The notes beneath the pieces are model-generated. The model saw only the letters and a program-made list of their open reading frames with translations, was not told the origin of the DNA and searched no databases. From positions 186,001-250,000 of the forward strand of contig MKVH01000002.1 in assembly GCA_001899175.1 (NCBI GenBank): a DNA stretch of 64,000 nucleotides, given 5' to 3'. Both the position numbers and the translations under genes were made by a program. Of this stretch, positions 25,533 to 33,404 are shown piece after piece. Numbering within the stretch: position 1 is the stretch's first letter; each line of letters opens with the position of its first letter. The stretch comes from Candidatus Kapaibacterium thiocyanatum (lineage in GTDB: Bacteria > Bacteroidota > Ignavibacteria > Kapaibacteriales > Kapaibacteriaceae).

Positions 25533-28019
25533 ATGATTACGAGAATTACGTTGCTCGTGGCGACGCTGATCGCTGCGATCGGGGTTTGCCGTGCCCAGAT
25601 CGAAACGGTGATCGATACGGATTGCAGCCCTGCGTTCACGCGTGGTAACGGACGCGGTGGCCGGATCGTCTACGATTCACGTCGGGATGCTCTGCTGGCG
25701 AGTGCCATCGATCTCGGGAATACACGCTCGGTCGACGGTGGAGCGACGTTTCGGTCGATGATGAACGGTATCCCTTCGACCGCGACCTCCATCTTCTCGA
25801 CGCTGTTGATAGAGAACGATCGTGACTACGTCTTCGTCGGATGCGGTGATGACGGATGGAGTGTCTATCGCAGCGTGGATGGCGGAGAGACGTTCCAGGG
25901 AACGGAGCTTCCCCGAAAGCCCGGAAATCCCGTCCTTCAGCTCGACCATCGACACGACATCATCTGGTTCGTACTCGATGGAGTACTCGGGATGAAGGGA
26001 GGCACCGAATGGAGGACATTGCCAGCCCCCTCGGGGCTCGGCATACGCGTCAGTCGTATCCTTTCGAAGCGTGATCTGGCTGTTTTCGATGGTCAGGCAT
26101 GGTACCGATACGATATCGAACGTGGTACATGGGGGCCGCTCGATCTTCCTGCCCAGCAACCATGGCAGGGGACGCGACTGGACGATGGTCGTCTGCTCTG
26201 GTCGGTAGCCGGCAGACTGATGGTCGGTACCGGCATGAGCGGACAGAAGCGATATATCGACAGTGTCTACGTGCAGGGAGAGGAACGACACCGGCCATGG
26301 ATAGCATCCGGTATCGCCACCTTCGGCGACCATATCGTTCTCGTCGATTCGAACGGCATCGTCGGACGATGGGACCAGGACAGTATCGTCGTCATCAACC
26401 ATGATACGTTCACGCGTATCCCGGGTGGACGCCGGAACGTCAGTCTCGGTCATCAGTCGCTGGGCGGTACCGATATCCTGACCATGACCTACCATGCAGA
26501 GGGGCCGCAACGGATGATCGATATCGTCGTGGCCGATATCGTGCATGGGAAAACGATACGGACCGTCTCCATGTCCTATCCCTATCCGTACGAGAACCCT
26601 TTGGAGGCCAGCGTACTGATGCTCAACGATTCGACCATCATCGTCAATGGTCATCAAGGGGCATTGACACGGATTCCGGCAGGTAGCGGACCACGGAGCA
26701 CGATGTGGTCCGTCGAGGACGAACCCGCCGTGCGCCCGAAGACGGCGATGCTCGATGGTCACGTACTGGATGATGGTAGCCTGCTCGCTCATACCGAGCA
26801 TGGTCGCTGGTTGCACAGGCGACCGTCTGCGGAAGCAACGACCATTCCGTTCGATAACGGCTACGTGATGTTCAGGGGCAGCAACCATGGTCTGGAAATG
26901 GAATCGCTGTGTGCGAGAATCCCTACCGGGTTCTCGTTCATGAAGGTCGATGGAGATTCCGCCATGCTGGCCGGTATACAGGGCATACGCGTTTCATTGG
27001 ATGACATGACCCAAACCGTGCTTCGCGATTCTCTTACGACATACGCCTATCGGGAACCCGGGGGCGGTCGCACGTTCATGGGTACCTATGATGTACGATG
27101 GACGAGCGACAAGGGCAGGACGTGGCTCGCGAGCCGTACGGGATTGCCGGACAACAATGGTGGACCACTACCCTGCATCAGCGGTATTCTCAGGACGCAA
27201 CGTGGAACGATGGTACTCGGTCTCCGAGGATTCGGTCGGCGTCTGATGGAAGGAATGGAGGCCGACTCCGTGCCCGGCGGGATATACTATTCGACGGACG
27301 ATGGATCGTCGTGGTTACGTTCTACCGGGCTGGGGGAACGCAGCTACATCCAGAACATCGCGGAACTCGCCAATGGAGATCTGATCGCCGTCGTATCACA
27401 TGTTACGATAAGGATCGCTACGATCGGTGTACGCCCGGTGCTGCAGGACGCTCTCATGCGTGACAATGCCCTCATGCACAGCACGGATGGTGGCAGGACG
27501 TGGGACAGGTTGTTCGAGGCCGCGGATTCCAGGCCGTTCGCGGGCATCCGCGGGTCGGTCATACGACTGACGTCGGGTGATATCGTGGTCCAGGTATCCG
27601 ATACGGAGATTCTTCGGAGCACCGATGCAGGGACCACATGGAGTGCCGAGAGAAATGCGCCGGCGACACTTGCGTCGGTTCTCGCCATCGATGCCGACGC
27701 ATCGGACCGCCTCTACTTCTTCACGGATCATGGCGTGTTCCGTCAATCGACTCCGACATCCGTCGAGGACATCGCACCGCAGAACGTATCGATGGACGTT
27801 CGTCTTGTCGATGGTGTCCTGCATGCTACGTTCGGCGTAACCGATATGACAGGCACGGCGATCGCGATCGTCGATCTTCAAGGGCGTACGATGCGGTCGT
27901 TCACGGCTAGTCGGGATGAATTCTCGGTGCCGGTCACCGATCTGCCGCCCGGACTCTACGTCATCACGGCATCGGGGTGGTGGGGCAGAGCGTCGAAGTC
28001 CATCGTGGCAGTACATTGA
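25533..28019 (+). CDS. Secreted T9SS cargo with Asp-box (BNR/sialidase-like) repeats
   Basis: An 828-residue exported protein. Residues 1-21 are a signal peptide ending CRAQ. Repeated Asp-box-like motifs mark a beta-propeller of the sialidase/Vps10 type: SVDGGATF, SVDGGETF, TSDKGRTWLAS, STDDGSSWLRS, STDGGRTWDR and STDAGTTWSA, with a gap in the middle third. Catalytic sialidase residues are not apparent, so it is likely a binding or structural propeller. The last ~75 residues are a T9SS C-terminal domain (IVDLQGRTMRSF, VTDLPPGLYVITASG, SIVAVH). It is monocistronic between the TrmH-type gene and the DUF2975 operon. Confidence 0.8.
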   Translation: MITRITLLVATLIAAIGVCRAQIETVIDTDCSPAFTRGNGRGGRIVYDSRRDALLASAIDLGNTRSVDGGATFRSMMNGIPSTATSIFSTLLIENDRDYVFVGCGDDGWSVYRSVDGGETFQGTELPRKPGNPVLQLDHRHDIIWFVLDGVLGMKGGTEWRTLPAPSGLGIRVSRILSKRDLAVFDGQAWYRYDIERGTWGPLDLPAQQPWQGTRLDDGRLLWSVAGRLMVGTGMSGQKRYIDSVYVQGEERHRPWIASGIATFGDHIVLVDSNGIVGRWDQDSIVVINHDTFTRIPGGRRNVSLGHQSLGGTDILTMTYHAEGPQRMIDIVVADIVHGKTIRTVSMSYPYPYENPLEASVLMLNDSTIIVNGHQGALTRIPAGSGPRSTMWSVEDEPAVRPKTAMLDGHVLDDGSLLAHTEHGRWLHRRPSAEATTIPFDNGYVMFRGSNHGLEMESLCARIPTGFSFMKVDGDSAMLAGIQGIRVSLDDMTQTVLRDSLTTYAYREPGGGRTFMGTYDVRWTSDKGRTWLASRTGLPDNNGGPLPCISGILRTQRGTMVLGLRGFGRRLMEGMEADSVPGGIYYSTDDGSSWLRSTGLGERSYIQNIAELANGDLIAVVSHVTIRIATIGVRPVLQDALMRDNALMHSTDGGRTWDRLFEAADSRPFAGIRGSVIRLTSGDIVVQVSDTEILRSTDAGTTWSAERNAPATLASVLAIDADASDRLYFFTDHGVFRQSTPTSVEDIAPQNVSMDVRLVDGVLHATFGVTDMTGTAIAIVDLQGRTMRSFTASRDEFSVPVTDLPPGLYVITASGWWGRASKSIVAVH

Positions 28020-28069
28020 GTAGTGGCGTTCGCGCGTGACGGTGGTGGAATCCACTTCCATGGTGAAAA

Positions 28070-28098
28070 AACGATTTATCGATAAACGATAAATCGTT
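28070..28098. promoter_or_regulatory. Perfect palindromic operator of the DUF2975-XRE operon
   Basis: AACGATTTATCG (28070-28081) and CGATAAATCGTT (28087-28098) are perfect 12-base arms around a 5-base spacer ATAAA. It lies between the two boxes of the operon promoter. The probable ligand is the XRE-family regulator encoded second in the operon, which would be autorepression; this is inference. Confidence 0.7.
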
Positions 28099-28105
28099 AT
28101 GTTTG
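28075..28105 (+). promoter_or_regulatory. Promoter of the DUF2975-XRE operon
   Basis: TTTA at 28075-28078, 19 bases, then TATGTTTG (28098-28105), a perfect TAnnTTTG. The palindromic operator covers the spacer and the start of the -7 box. Transcription would start near 28110, leaving a leader of about 38 bases. Confidence 0.65.
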
Positions 28106-28147
28106 GTACATGACGTTTCACCACTGCATTCTGCACGAGGTACCAGC

Positions 28148-28699
28148 ATGACGACCGATACAGTATCACCGAACAATGCGACACGTACGACACGCATCCT
28201 GGCGACGATGCGCGTAATTGCATGGATCGTCTTCATCAGTCTGATGGTCGAAACCGGGTTGTTTCTCGTGACCTATGTGATTAGCTGCTACAGTCCGGAT
28301 ATCGTATCGAAGATGTATCGTGGAATGGAGTTGTATGACCTGATGGCATTCGACTTCCGGCACTATTCGGCTACAGCCATCATGCGGATCACATACACGG
28401 TCTTGAAGACGTGGGCCGCATATCTCACCGTTTCTGTGCTGGACGACGTGAAGCTGGCCCACCCTTTCACACTCTCCATCGCGCGGTTGCTGGAGCGGAT
28501 CAGCATCACGTTGCTGATAGCCGGTGGTGTAGCCATAGTGAACAATGCCCACGACCGATGGTTGACGGAGAACCTGGGAATTCACTCGTGGGAAATGTCG
28601 ATCGAAGGCTTCCTGGTGACGGCCGGCCTGGTCTACGTCATCGCGAAGATCTTCCGGCGTGGCGTGGAGCTCCAATCCGAACACGATCTCACGATATGA
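28148..28699 (+). CDS. DUF2975 membrane protein
   Basis: A 183-residue membrane protein with four hydrophobic segments, roughly residues 19-40, 75-95, 115-135 and 150-170. It matches the DUF2975 pattern in size and layout: a first transmembrane segment, an extracytoplasmic stretch of ~25 residues, and three further segments. The pairing with a small XRE regulator immediately downstream is typical of this family, including the Bacillus YozG-type pairs. ATG 28148 places the start after the promoter. The role is unknown; it may act as a membrane partner of the regulator. Confidence 0.75.
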   Translation: MTTDTVSPNNATRTTRILATMRVIAWIVFISLMVETGLFLVTYVISCYSPDIVSKMYRGMELYDLMAFDFRHYSATAIMRITYTVLKTWAAYLTVSVLDDVKLAHPFTLSIARLLERISITLLIAGGVAIVNNAHDRWLTENLGIHSWEMSIEGFLVTAGLVYVIAKIFRRGVELQSEHDLTI

Positions 28700-28702
28700 C
28701 CC

Positions 28703-28921
28703 ATGCCGATAACCGTGCACCTCGATGCGATGATGGCGAAGCGGAAGATGTCGCTCAATGAACTGTCGGAGAAGGTCGGCCTGACGCTCGCCAATCTGTC
28801 CATTCTCAAGACAGGGAAGGCGAAGGCGGTACGCTTCTCCACACTGGAGGCCATCTGCGAGGCCCTGGACTGTCAGCCCGGAGACATCCTGGCATATACC
28901 GAAGAGGAGATGCCGGAGTGA
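28703..28921 (+). CDS. XRE/Cro-family regulator (YozG-like)
   Basis: A 72-residue protein consisting almost entirely of a helix-turn-helix: LDAMMAKRKMSLNELSEKVG, LTLANLSILKTGKAKAVRFSTLEAI and CEALDCQPGDILAY, which fit the HTH_26 pattern. It starts 3 bases after the DUF2975 stop. The operon promoter contains a perfect 12+5+12 palindrome, the likely binding site. It converges on the glycosyltransferase gene with 7 bases between the stops. Confidence 0.85.
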   Translation: MPITVHLDAMMAKRKMSLNELSEKVGLTLANLSILKTGKAKAVRFSTLEAICEALDCQPGDILAYTEEEMPE

Positions 28922-28928
28922 CCGGGAG

Positions 28929-29951
28929 TCAGGCGGCGCGGCCGTCCGATATCTTCTGACGGAAGAAGAAGCCCGGAAACGCCTTGCGTTCGTCGCGTCC
29001 CAGCAGCTTGACGTTCACGAAGCTCTTCAGGAATCCGTAACCATATCCGAACAACTGGAAGAACGTGGCGACGATGGCCCATCCCGAGATCACGAGGCTG
29101 CGGGTCTTCACCATCGCCTCGATGAAGATCATGGCGACGAGGAAGGCGAGCGGGAGCAGGAAGAGGGGAGTCCATGCGATGGAGAGTACGAGCAGGGCGA
29201 TCGTTCCGAGAAGGAAGAGCGATGGCAGTGTGTAGACGATCTTCGATCGTTCCGGATGCCATTTCATGAGGATGATTCGTACTACTCCGAATTTATACAC
29301 CTGCTTGAGGAACTTCGAAAAGTCGATACGGCGTTTGTGATAGACGTAGGCATCGGGAATCAGACCGACGCGGAAGCCTGCGTCCATGATGCGATAGCTG
29401 AGGTCCGGGTCCTCTCCCGGATGGATGTCGCCGAATCCACCGACGGTCTCGTAGACCTTGCGCGTGAAGCCCATGTTGAAGCTTCGCGGCTGATACGTAT
29501 CGAGATTGTTCTGCTTGCCCCGTACACCGCCGGTCGTGATGAAGGACGTCATGGCGTAGTTGATGGCCTTCTGGACGATCGTGAACGACGAATGGGCGTT
29601 GTCGGGCCCGCCGTACGTATCCAGCGGATGGATGGAGAGAAAACGCTCGACCTCCGCGAAGTAGTCGTCGGGGATCAGGCAATCCGAGTCGAAGAAGACC
29701 ATGTAGTCTCCCTGCGCACGCTCCATGCCGAAGTTCCTGCTGTCGCCGGGCCCCGTGTTCTTCTTGAAGAAGTACCGGATATCGAGACGATCCGCATAAC
29801 GCCGGACGATATGTTCGCTCGTCTCCGTCGAACCATCCTCGACCAGGACGATTTCGAAGTTCGTATAGGTTTGTCGAGCCAGGCTTTCCAACAGCTCATC
29901 CACTTCATTCGGACGGTTGAATACCGGTACGATCACGGAGTATTTCTTCAT
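28929..29951 (-). CDS. Family 2 glycosyltransferase, membrane-anchored
   Basis: A 340-residue GT-A enzyme. The N-terminal catalytic domain has VIVPVFNRPNEVDELLES near residue 5, VLVEDGSTETSE near 40, NTGPGDSRNFGMERAQGDY near 70, the metal-binding DSD in MVFFDSDCLIPDD near 92, and GGFGDIHPGEDPDLSYR near 180, where ED is the likely base region. Two or three hydrophobic segments follow in residues ~240-305 and anchor it to the inner membrane. ATG 29951 begins MKKYSV; the longer frame is unsupported. The acceptor and donor are unknown, and no other polysaccharide genes are next to it. Confidence 0.88.
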   Translation of the reverse strand: MKKYSVIVPVFNRPNEVDELLESLARQTYTNFEIVLVEDGSTETSEHIVRRYADRLDIRYFFKKNTGPGDSRNFGMERAQGDYMVFFDSDCLIPDDYFAEVERFLSIHPLDTYGGPDNAHSSFTIVQKAINYAMTSFITTGGVRGKQNNLDTYQPRSFNMGFTRKVYETVGGFGDIHPGEDPDLSYRIMDAGFRVGLIPDAYVYHKRRIDFSKFLKQVYKFGVVRIILMKWHPERSKIVYTLPSLFLLGTIALLVLSIAWTPLFLLPLAFLVAMIFIEAMVKTRSLVISGWAIVATFFQLFGYGYGFLKSFVNVKLLGRDERKAFPGFFFRQKISDGRAA

Positions 29952-30141
29952 TGGGCGATGTCGGTGAGCTTGGTTTCGGAAGGCCATCAATTTAGCGAGC
30001 CCCGCGTGGGCCACCAAAGTGGTTCGGTGACAGGATCGCGGCATTCACGCATGCAGATCATAGCTGGGTCGTATCGCCATGCCACTCGATCAGGAATGGA
30101 ATGGTCCTGGTCGTATCGGTGCGATCCTTTCTTCTCGGAAA

Positions 30142-30173
30142 TTTGCGCAAGTAAATGCTTGCATATATATTCG
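30142..30173 (+). promoter_or_regulatory. Leaderless promoter of the ArsR-SRPBCC operon
   Basis: TTTG at 30142-30145, 20 bases, then TATATTCG at 30166-30173, then CGGC and the ATG at 30178. Both boxes are present at standard spacing, and the expected transcription start falls on the ATG. An inverted repeat occupies the spacer. Confidence 0.65.
30147..30162. promoter_or_regulatory. Inverted repeat between the boxes, likely ArsR operator
   Basis: GCAAG (30147-30151), TAAATG, CTTGC (30158-30162). It lies inside the promoter spacer, where a bound repressor would block polymerase. The likely ligand is the ArsR-family protein encoded directly downstream. Confidence 0.5.
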
Positions 30174-30177
30174 CGGC

Positions 30178-30507
30178 ATGATTGAAGCACGAAGAGATGC
30201 CTTTCAGGCAATAGCGGATCCCACGAGGCGAGCGATCATCGGTATGGTTGCGAGAGAACCCGTGAACGTCAGTGCCATCGCGGAGCGGTTCGACGTGAGT
30301 CGTCAGGCCATATCACTGCATCTGAAGATCCTGACCGAATGCGGTCTGGTAACGATGAGACAGCAGGGCCGCGAACGTATCTGTGAAGCGAAACTGGAAA
30401 CGTTGCGTGAAGTGAACGAGTGGGTACGGCAGTACAGGCAATTCTGGGAAACGAAACTGGGTGCATTGGACAAGTTCTTGAACAAGACCAGGACATCAGG
30501 AACATGA
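30178..30507 (+). CDS. ArsR-family winged-helix regulator
   Basis: A 109-residue regulator. The winged helix covers residues ~5-90: RDAFQAIADPTRRAIIGMV, NVSAIAERFDVSRQAISLHLKILTECGLV and RQQGRERICEA. It lacks the cysteine metal site (ELCVCDL) of arsenic or cadmium sensors, matching instead the SRPBCC-associated subgroup. Its stop overlaps the next start (ATGA at 30504-30507), so the two proteins are co-translated. The start ATG 30178 is only 4 bases after the -7 box. Confidence 0.9.
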   Translation: MIEARRDAFQAIADPTRRAIIGMVAREPVNVSAIAERFDVSRQAISLHLKILTECGLVTMRQQGRERICEAKLETLREVNEWVRQYRQFWETKLGALDKFLNKTRTSGT

Positions 30508-31418
30508 ACAGGAAAGAAGTGGTCGTCGAACGTACCTTCCATACCTCCGTCGAAGAGGTGTGGAAAGCTCTTACGGACAAGGACCAGTTGAAGGAATGGT
30601 ATTTCGAGGTTTCGGATTTCGAACCTGAGCCAGGCTTCGAATTCCGGTTCTATGGAGAGAACGAGGGGATACGATTCCTGCACATATGCACCGTCGTCGA
30701 AGTAGAGCGGGGGCGGAGGCTATCCTATACCTGGCGGTATGAAGGGTATCCCGGCGAGTCTCTCGTAACGTTCGAGCTGGTGAGCGAAGGCACGGAACGA
30801 ACCCGTCTGACAGTGACCCATCGTGGTCTGGATACATTCCCTGCAGACAGTCCTCATTTCGTCGTGGAGAACTTCAATGCCGGCTGGAACGGCCTGTTCG
30901 GACAGTTGCTTCGCCATCTCGAAGAACGACGTGCACCTGTTCCATCATCCGATGACTACGGCTGCGAGATCGATCTGAATGCAACGATCGAGAGCATCTA
31001 CGATGCGTTGACGAACCGGATACCACTATGGTGGACGGAGCAGTTCGAAGGATCGGCTGACCGACAAGGTTCGATATTCACCGTTCGTTTCGGTGACAGG
31101 GTTTTCAAGACGATGAACGTGACGGAACTATCGTCGAACGCCAGGGTGGTGTGGTTCGTAGTCGACGCGAAGCTGGATATTCCCGGAGTGGACGATCCGA
31201 CCGAATGGATCGGAACCACCATCGTATGGGACATCCTCCGGCAGGAGGACCATGCTCGTGTACGCCTCGTGCATATCGGTCTTCGTCCGATCGTCTCATG
31301 CCATGAGATATGCGCCGACGGTTGGCGGCAGTTCATCGCAAGTCTGAAGTCGTATGTCGAATCGGGAGCGGGTGCTCCGTTCAGAACGCAGGATAGCAGC
31401 AAGGATGTCGGCCGATAA
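30504..31418 (+). CDS. Tandem SRPBCC (AHSA1-like) domain protein
   Basis: A 304-residue protein with two START-like domains. Domain 1 (about residues 1-140) begins VERTFHTSVEEVWKALTDKDQLKEW and has FEPEPGFEFRF; domain 2 (about 155-290) begins DLNATIESIYDALTNRIPLWWTEQFEG. AHSA1-type domains bind hydrophobic ligands or Hsp90-like partners. Pairing with an ArsR-type regulator in one operon is common in soil bacteria. Domain 2 may be less conserved than domain 1. No signal peptide. Ligand unknown. Confidence 0.82.
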   Translation: MNRKEVVVERTFHTSVEEVWKALTDKDQLKEWYFEVSDFEPEPGFEFRFYGENEGIRFLHICTVVEVERGRRLSYTWRYEGYPGESLVTFELVSEGTERTRLTVTHRGLDTFPADSPHFVVENFNAGWNGLFGQLLRHLEERRAPVPSSDDYGCEIDLNATIESIYDALTNRIPLWWTEQFEGSADRQGSIFTVRFGDRVFKTMNVTELSSNARVVWFVVDAKLDIPGVDDPTEWIGTTIVWDILRQEDHARVRLVHIGLRPIVSCHEICADGWRQFIASLKSYVESGAGAPFRTQDSSKDVGR

Positions 31419-31422
31419 CGAT

Positions 31423-31456
31423 GACGGCCGATGCAACGTGTGTCGCATCGGCCGTC
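31423..31456. repeat. Strong inverted repeat between convergent genes
   Basis: GACGGCCGATGC (31423-31434) pairs perfectly with GCATCGGCCGTC (31445-31456) around a 10-base loop. It starts 4 bases after the SRPBCC stop, between two convergent genes. No T run follows on either strand, so it may be a bidirectional barrier or mRNA-stabilising hairpin. Confidence 0.55.
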
Positions 31457-31514
31457 GAGTCCTTCATCCATCGGTCGATACCATCATCAGCGATGATCGG
31501 TGCCGTCACCGTCC

Positions 31515-33368
31515 CTATTGATAGAAGACGCTGCTTCTCAGCGCCTTCTGCGCATCCGTGGCATTGGGGTCGACTTCGAAGACATTACGGTCCTTGCGTT
31601 CACCCATGACCGGAACGCCGGTAAGCGTGACTTCCTCACCACCACGACTGACCGTGACGGTCATATAGTCGTTGGTGCTGGGTCGGACCAGTCGTTCCCA
31701 CGTAGGCCGATCGACTTCCATGAAGGGTTTGCCATCGACCTTGACGAGGGCATCGCCGTCCTTGATGCCGAGCGGATTCTTTTCACCCGGATGGAGGACG
31801 AACTTCGATGCCGATTCTTCCTGTACGAAGTCGCCATGGATATCGAACGTCAGTGCCTGTACCGTCCGAACGGAGTCGAACTTCCAGCCGATGCGGGCCA
31901 GCATGTCCTGGACCGGAATGCGTTCGGTGCCTTCGATGTATCTGCGGCAGTAATCGACGACGGCAGGCGACGTCACCCGGCCTATCTCGGCGAACAGTGA
32001 ATCGTCCTCGAAGGCGCGTGTGCGGCCGTACTTCGCGGACAGTGTATAGATCAGGTCGCGTATGCCTTGCTTGCCCTTGCTTTCGGAGCGCAGAAGGATG
32101 TCCAGGAGGAAGCCGTTGAGCGCCCCGTATTCGTAGATGAGCGGATACCAGTGCTGGTTCTCCGGCGTGAGGACGTTCTTCGAGAACGACGTCAGCGAGA
32201 ACTCCTTTGGAAGGACGTTGAGCGATCGGGCCTTCACCTTCATGAGGTTCATGAAGGCCTGTTCCGTGATCGTGGAATCGTGCAGTTGTGCCAGATGCGC
32301 GAAGTATTCCGTCACACCTTCATAGAGCCAGAGATGCTTGGACATCTTGGGATTGCGGAAGTCGAACTTCTCGATCTCCTCGCTGTGGAGCGTGAGGGGA
32401 ACCAGGATGTGCAGGAATTCATGGGCGGCCGTCTCGTCCACTCCCTGCGTCATCGGCGTCTTCTGCCAGAAGTAGAACGAGCTGTACGAATGCTCGAGGG
32501 CACCGAAGTAGGCGGTCTTCTTGCTGACGGCATTCGTGTCGCCGTTCCAGAGATAGAAGAGGAAGGCATATCTGTCGACGGGCATCGTCGGAAGGAACTT
32601 TCCGATGCTCTGCGTCACCCTGGCCAGAGCTGCTGCATAACGCTGTGCATACCGTTCCGAGCCGCGATGGGCGAGGGCGACGAGAACCTTGACACCTGCG
32701 ACGGTGAACGTCGCTGTGTCGGGCCTGGAATACAGGACAGGAGAATCGACGAGTTCGTCGTAGCTCGTCACACCGTATTCATCCGTGGAGTCGTTGAGGG
32801 CCTTGATCGTCAGTGCCGTACCGCCATAGAGCCATCGTGGCTTATCGACCTTGACCGTATATGGACGCTTCTGCATACCGTCGATGTAACCCACGAAGCC
32901 GCTATGGTTGATCACGAACAGGGAGTCGGCTTCGATGTCCGTACCAGCAGGCGGGAAGATGTCGGGATGGGACGTGTCACGGTCGTCGAAGGAATCGTCG
33001 ACATCGTACGTGACCTTCGCCAGACGTCGTGCCTGCGTGATGACGAACTGGGAATCCGCACTGCGTCGCACCTGGATCTGGACGCCCTTGTCGTCGAAGG
33101 CCTGGAAGTTATGGACGAAGCGCCACCAGTTGTGCTGCTCGTACGTACCGGGCGTCGTGGCCGGGAAGACGAAGGTCGCTTCGTTGGTGGACACGGCCGG
33201 TGTGCGTACTTCGACGTGGACACGGTCATTCGTGACGTTACGCAGGCTGATGTGTACCTGATAGTTCTCGGCTGCGAACATGCCGATACTGCCCAGACAG
33301 AGCAGGATCGCGGCTGCGACAGGAAGCCGGCTGAATACCGGACGACATGAGGCGATGTGTGGGGTCAT
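31515..33368 (-). CDS. M61-family metallopeptidase with PDZ domain
   Basis: A 617-residue exported peptidase of the glycyl-aminopeptidase (M61) family. Residues 1-30 are a signal peptide. An N-terminal beta domain (to ~230) includes YQVHISLRNVTNDRVHVEV and FVFPATTPGTYE. The catalytic zinc motif HEFLH occurs in ETAAHEFLHILVP near residue 317, with the downstream Glu in LWLYEGVTEYFAHL near 350. A C-terminal PDZ domain (~500-590) includes NPLGIKDGDALVKVDGKPF. The protein ends without a T9SS domain, so it is probably periplasmic or outer-membrane associated. Monocistronic. Confidence 0.88.
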   Translation of the reverse strand: MTPHIASCRPVFSRLPVAAAILLCLGSIGMFAAENYQVHISLRNVTNDRVHVEVRTPAVSTNEATFVFPATTPGTYEQHNWWRFVHNFQAFDDKGVQIQVRRSADSQFVITQARRLAKVTYDVDDSFDDRDTSHPDIFPPAGTDIEADSLFVINHSGFVGYIDGMQKRPYTVKVDKPRWLYGGTALTIKALNDSTDEYGVTSYDELVDSPVLYSRPDTATFTVAGVKVLVALAHRGSERYAQRYAAALARVTQSIGKFLPTMPVDRYAFLFYLWNGDTNAVSKKTAYFGALEHSYSSFYFWQKTPMTQGVDETAAHEFLHILVPLTLHSEEIEKFDFRNPKMSKHLWLYEGVTEYFAHLAQLHDSTITEQAFMNLMKVKARSLNVLPKEFSLTSFSKNVLTPENQHWYPLIYEYGALNGFLLDILLRSESKGKQGIRDLIYTLSAKYGRTRAFEDDSLFAEIGRVTSPAVVDYCRRYIEGTERIPVQDMLARIGWKFDSVRTVQALTFDIHGDFVQEESASKFVLHPGEKNPLGIKDGDALVKVDGKPFMEVDRPTWERLVRPSTNDYMTVTVSRGGEEVTLTGVPVMGERKDRNVFEVDPNATDAQKALRSSVFYQ

Positions 33369-33404
33369 TTGTTGCCGTGATGCGAAGGATGTTTGAATTG
33401 CGGA

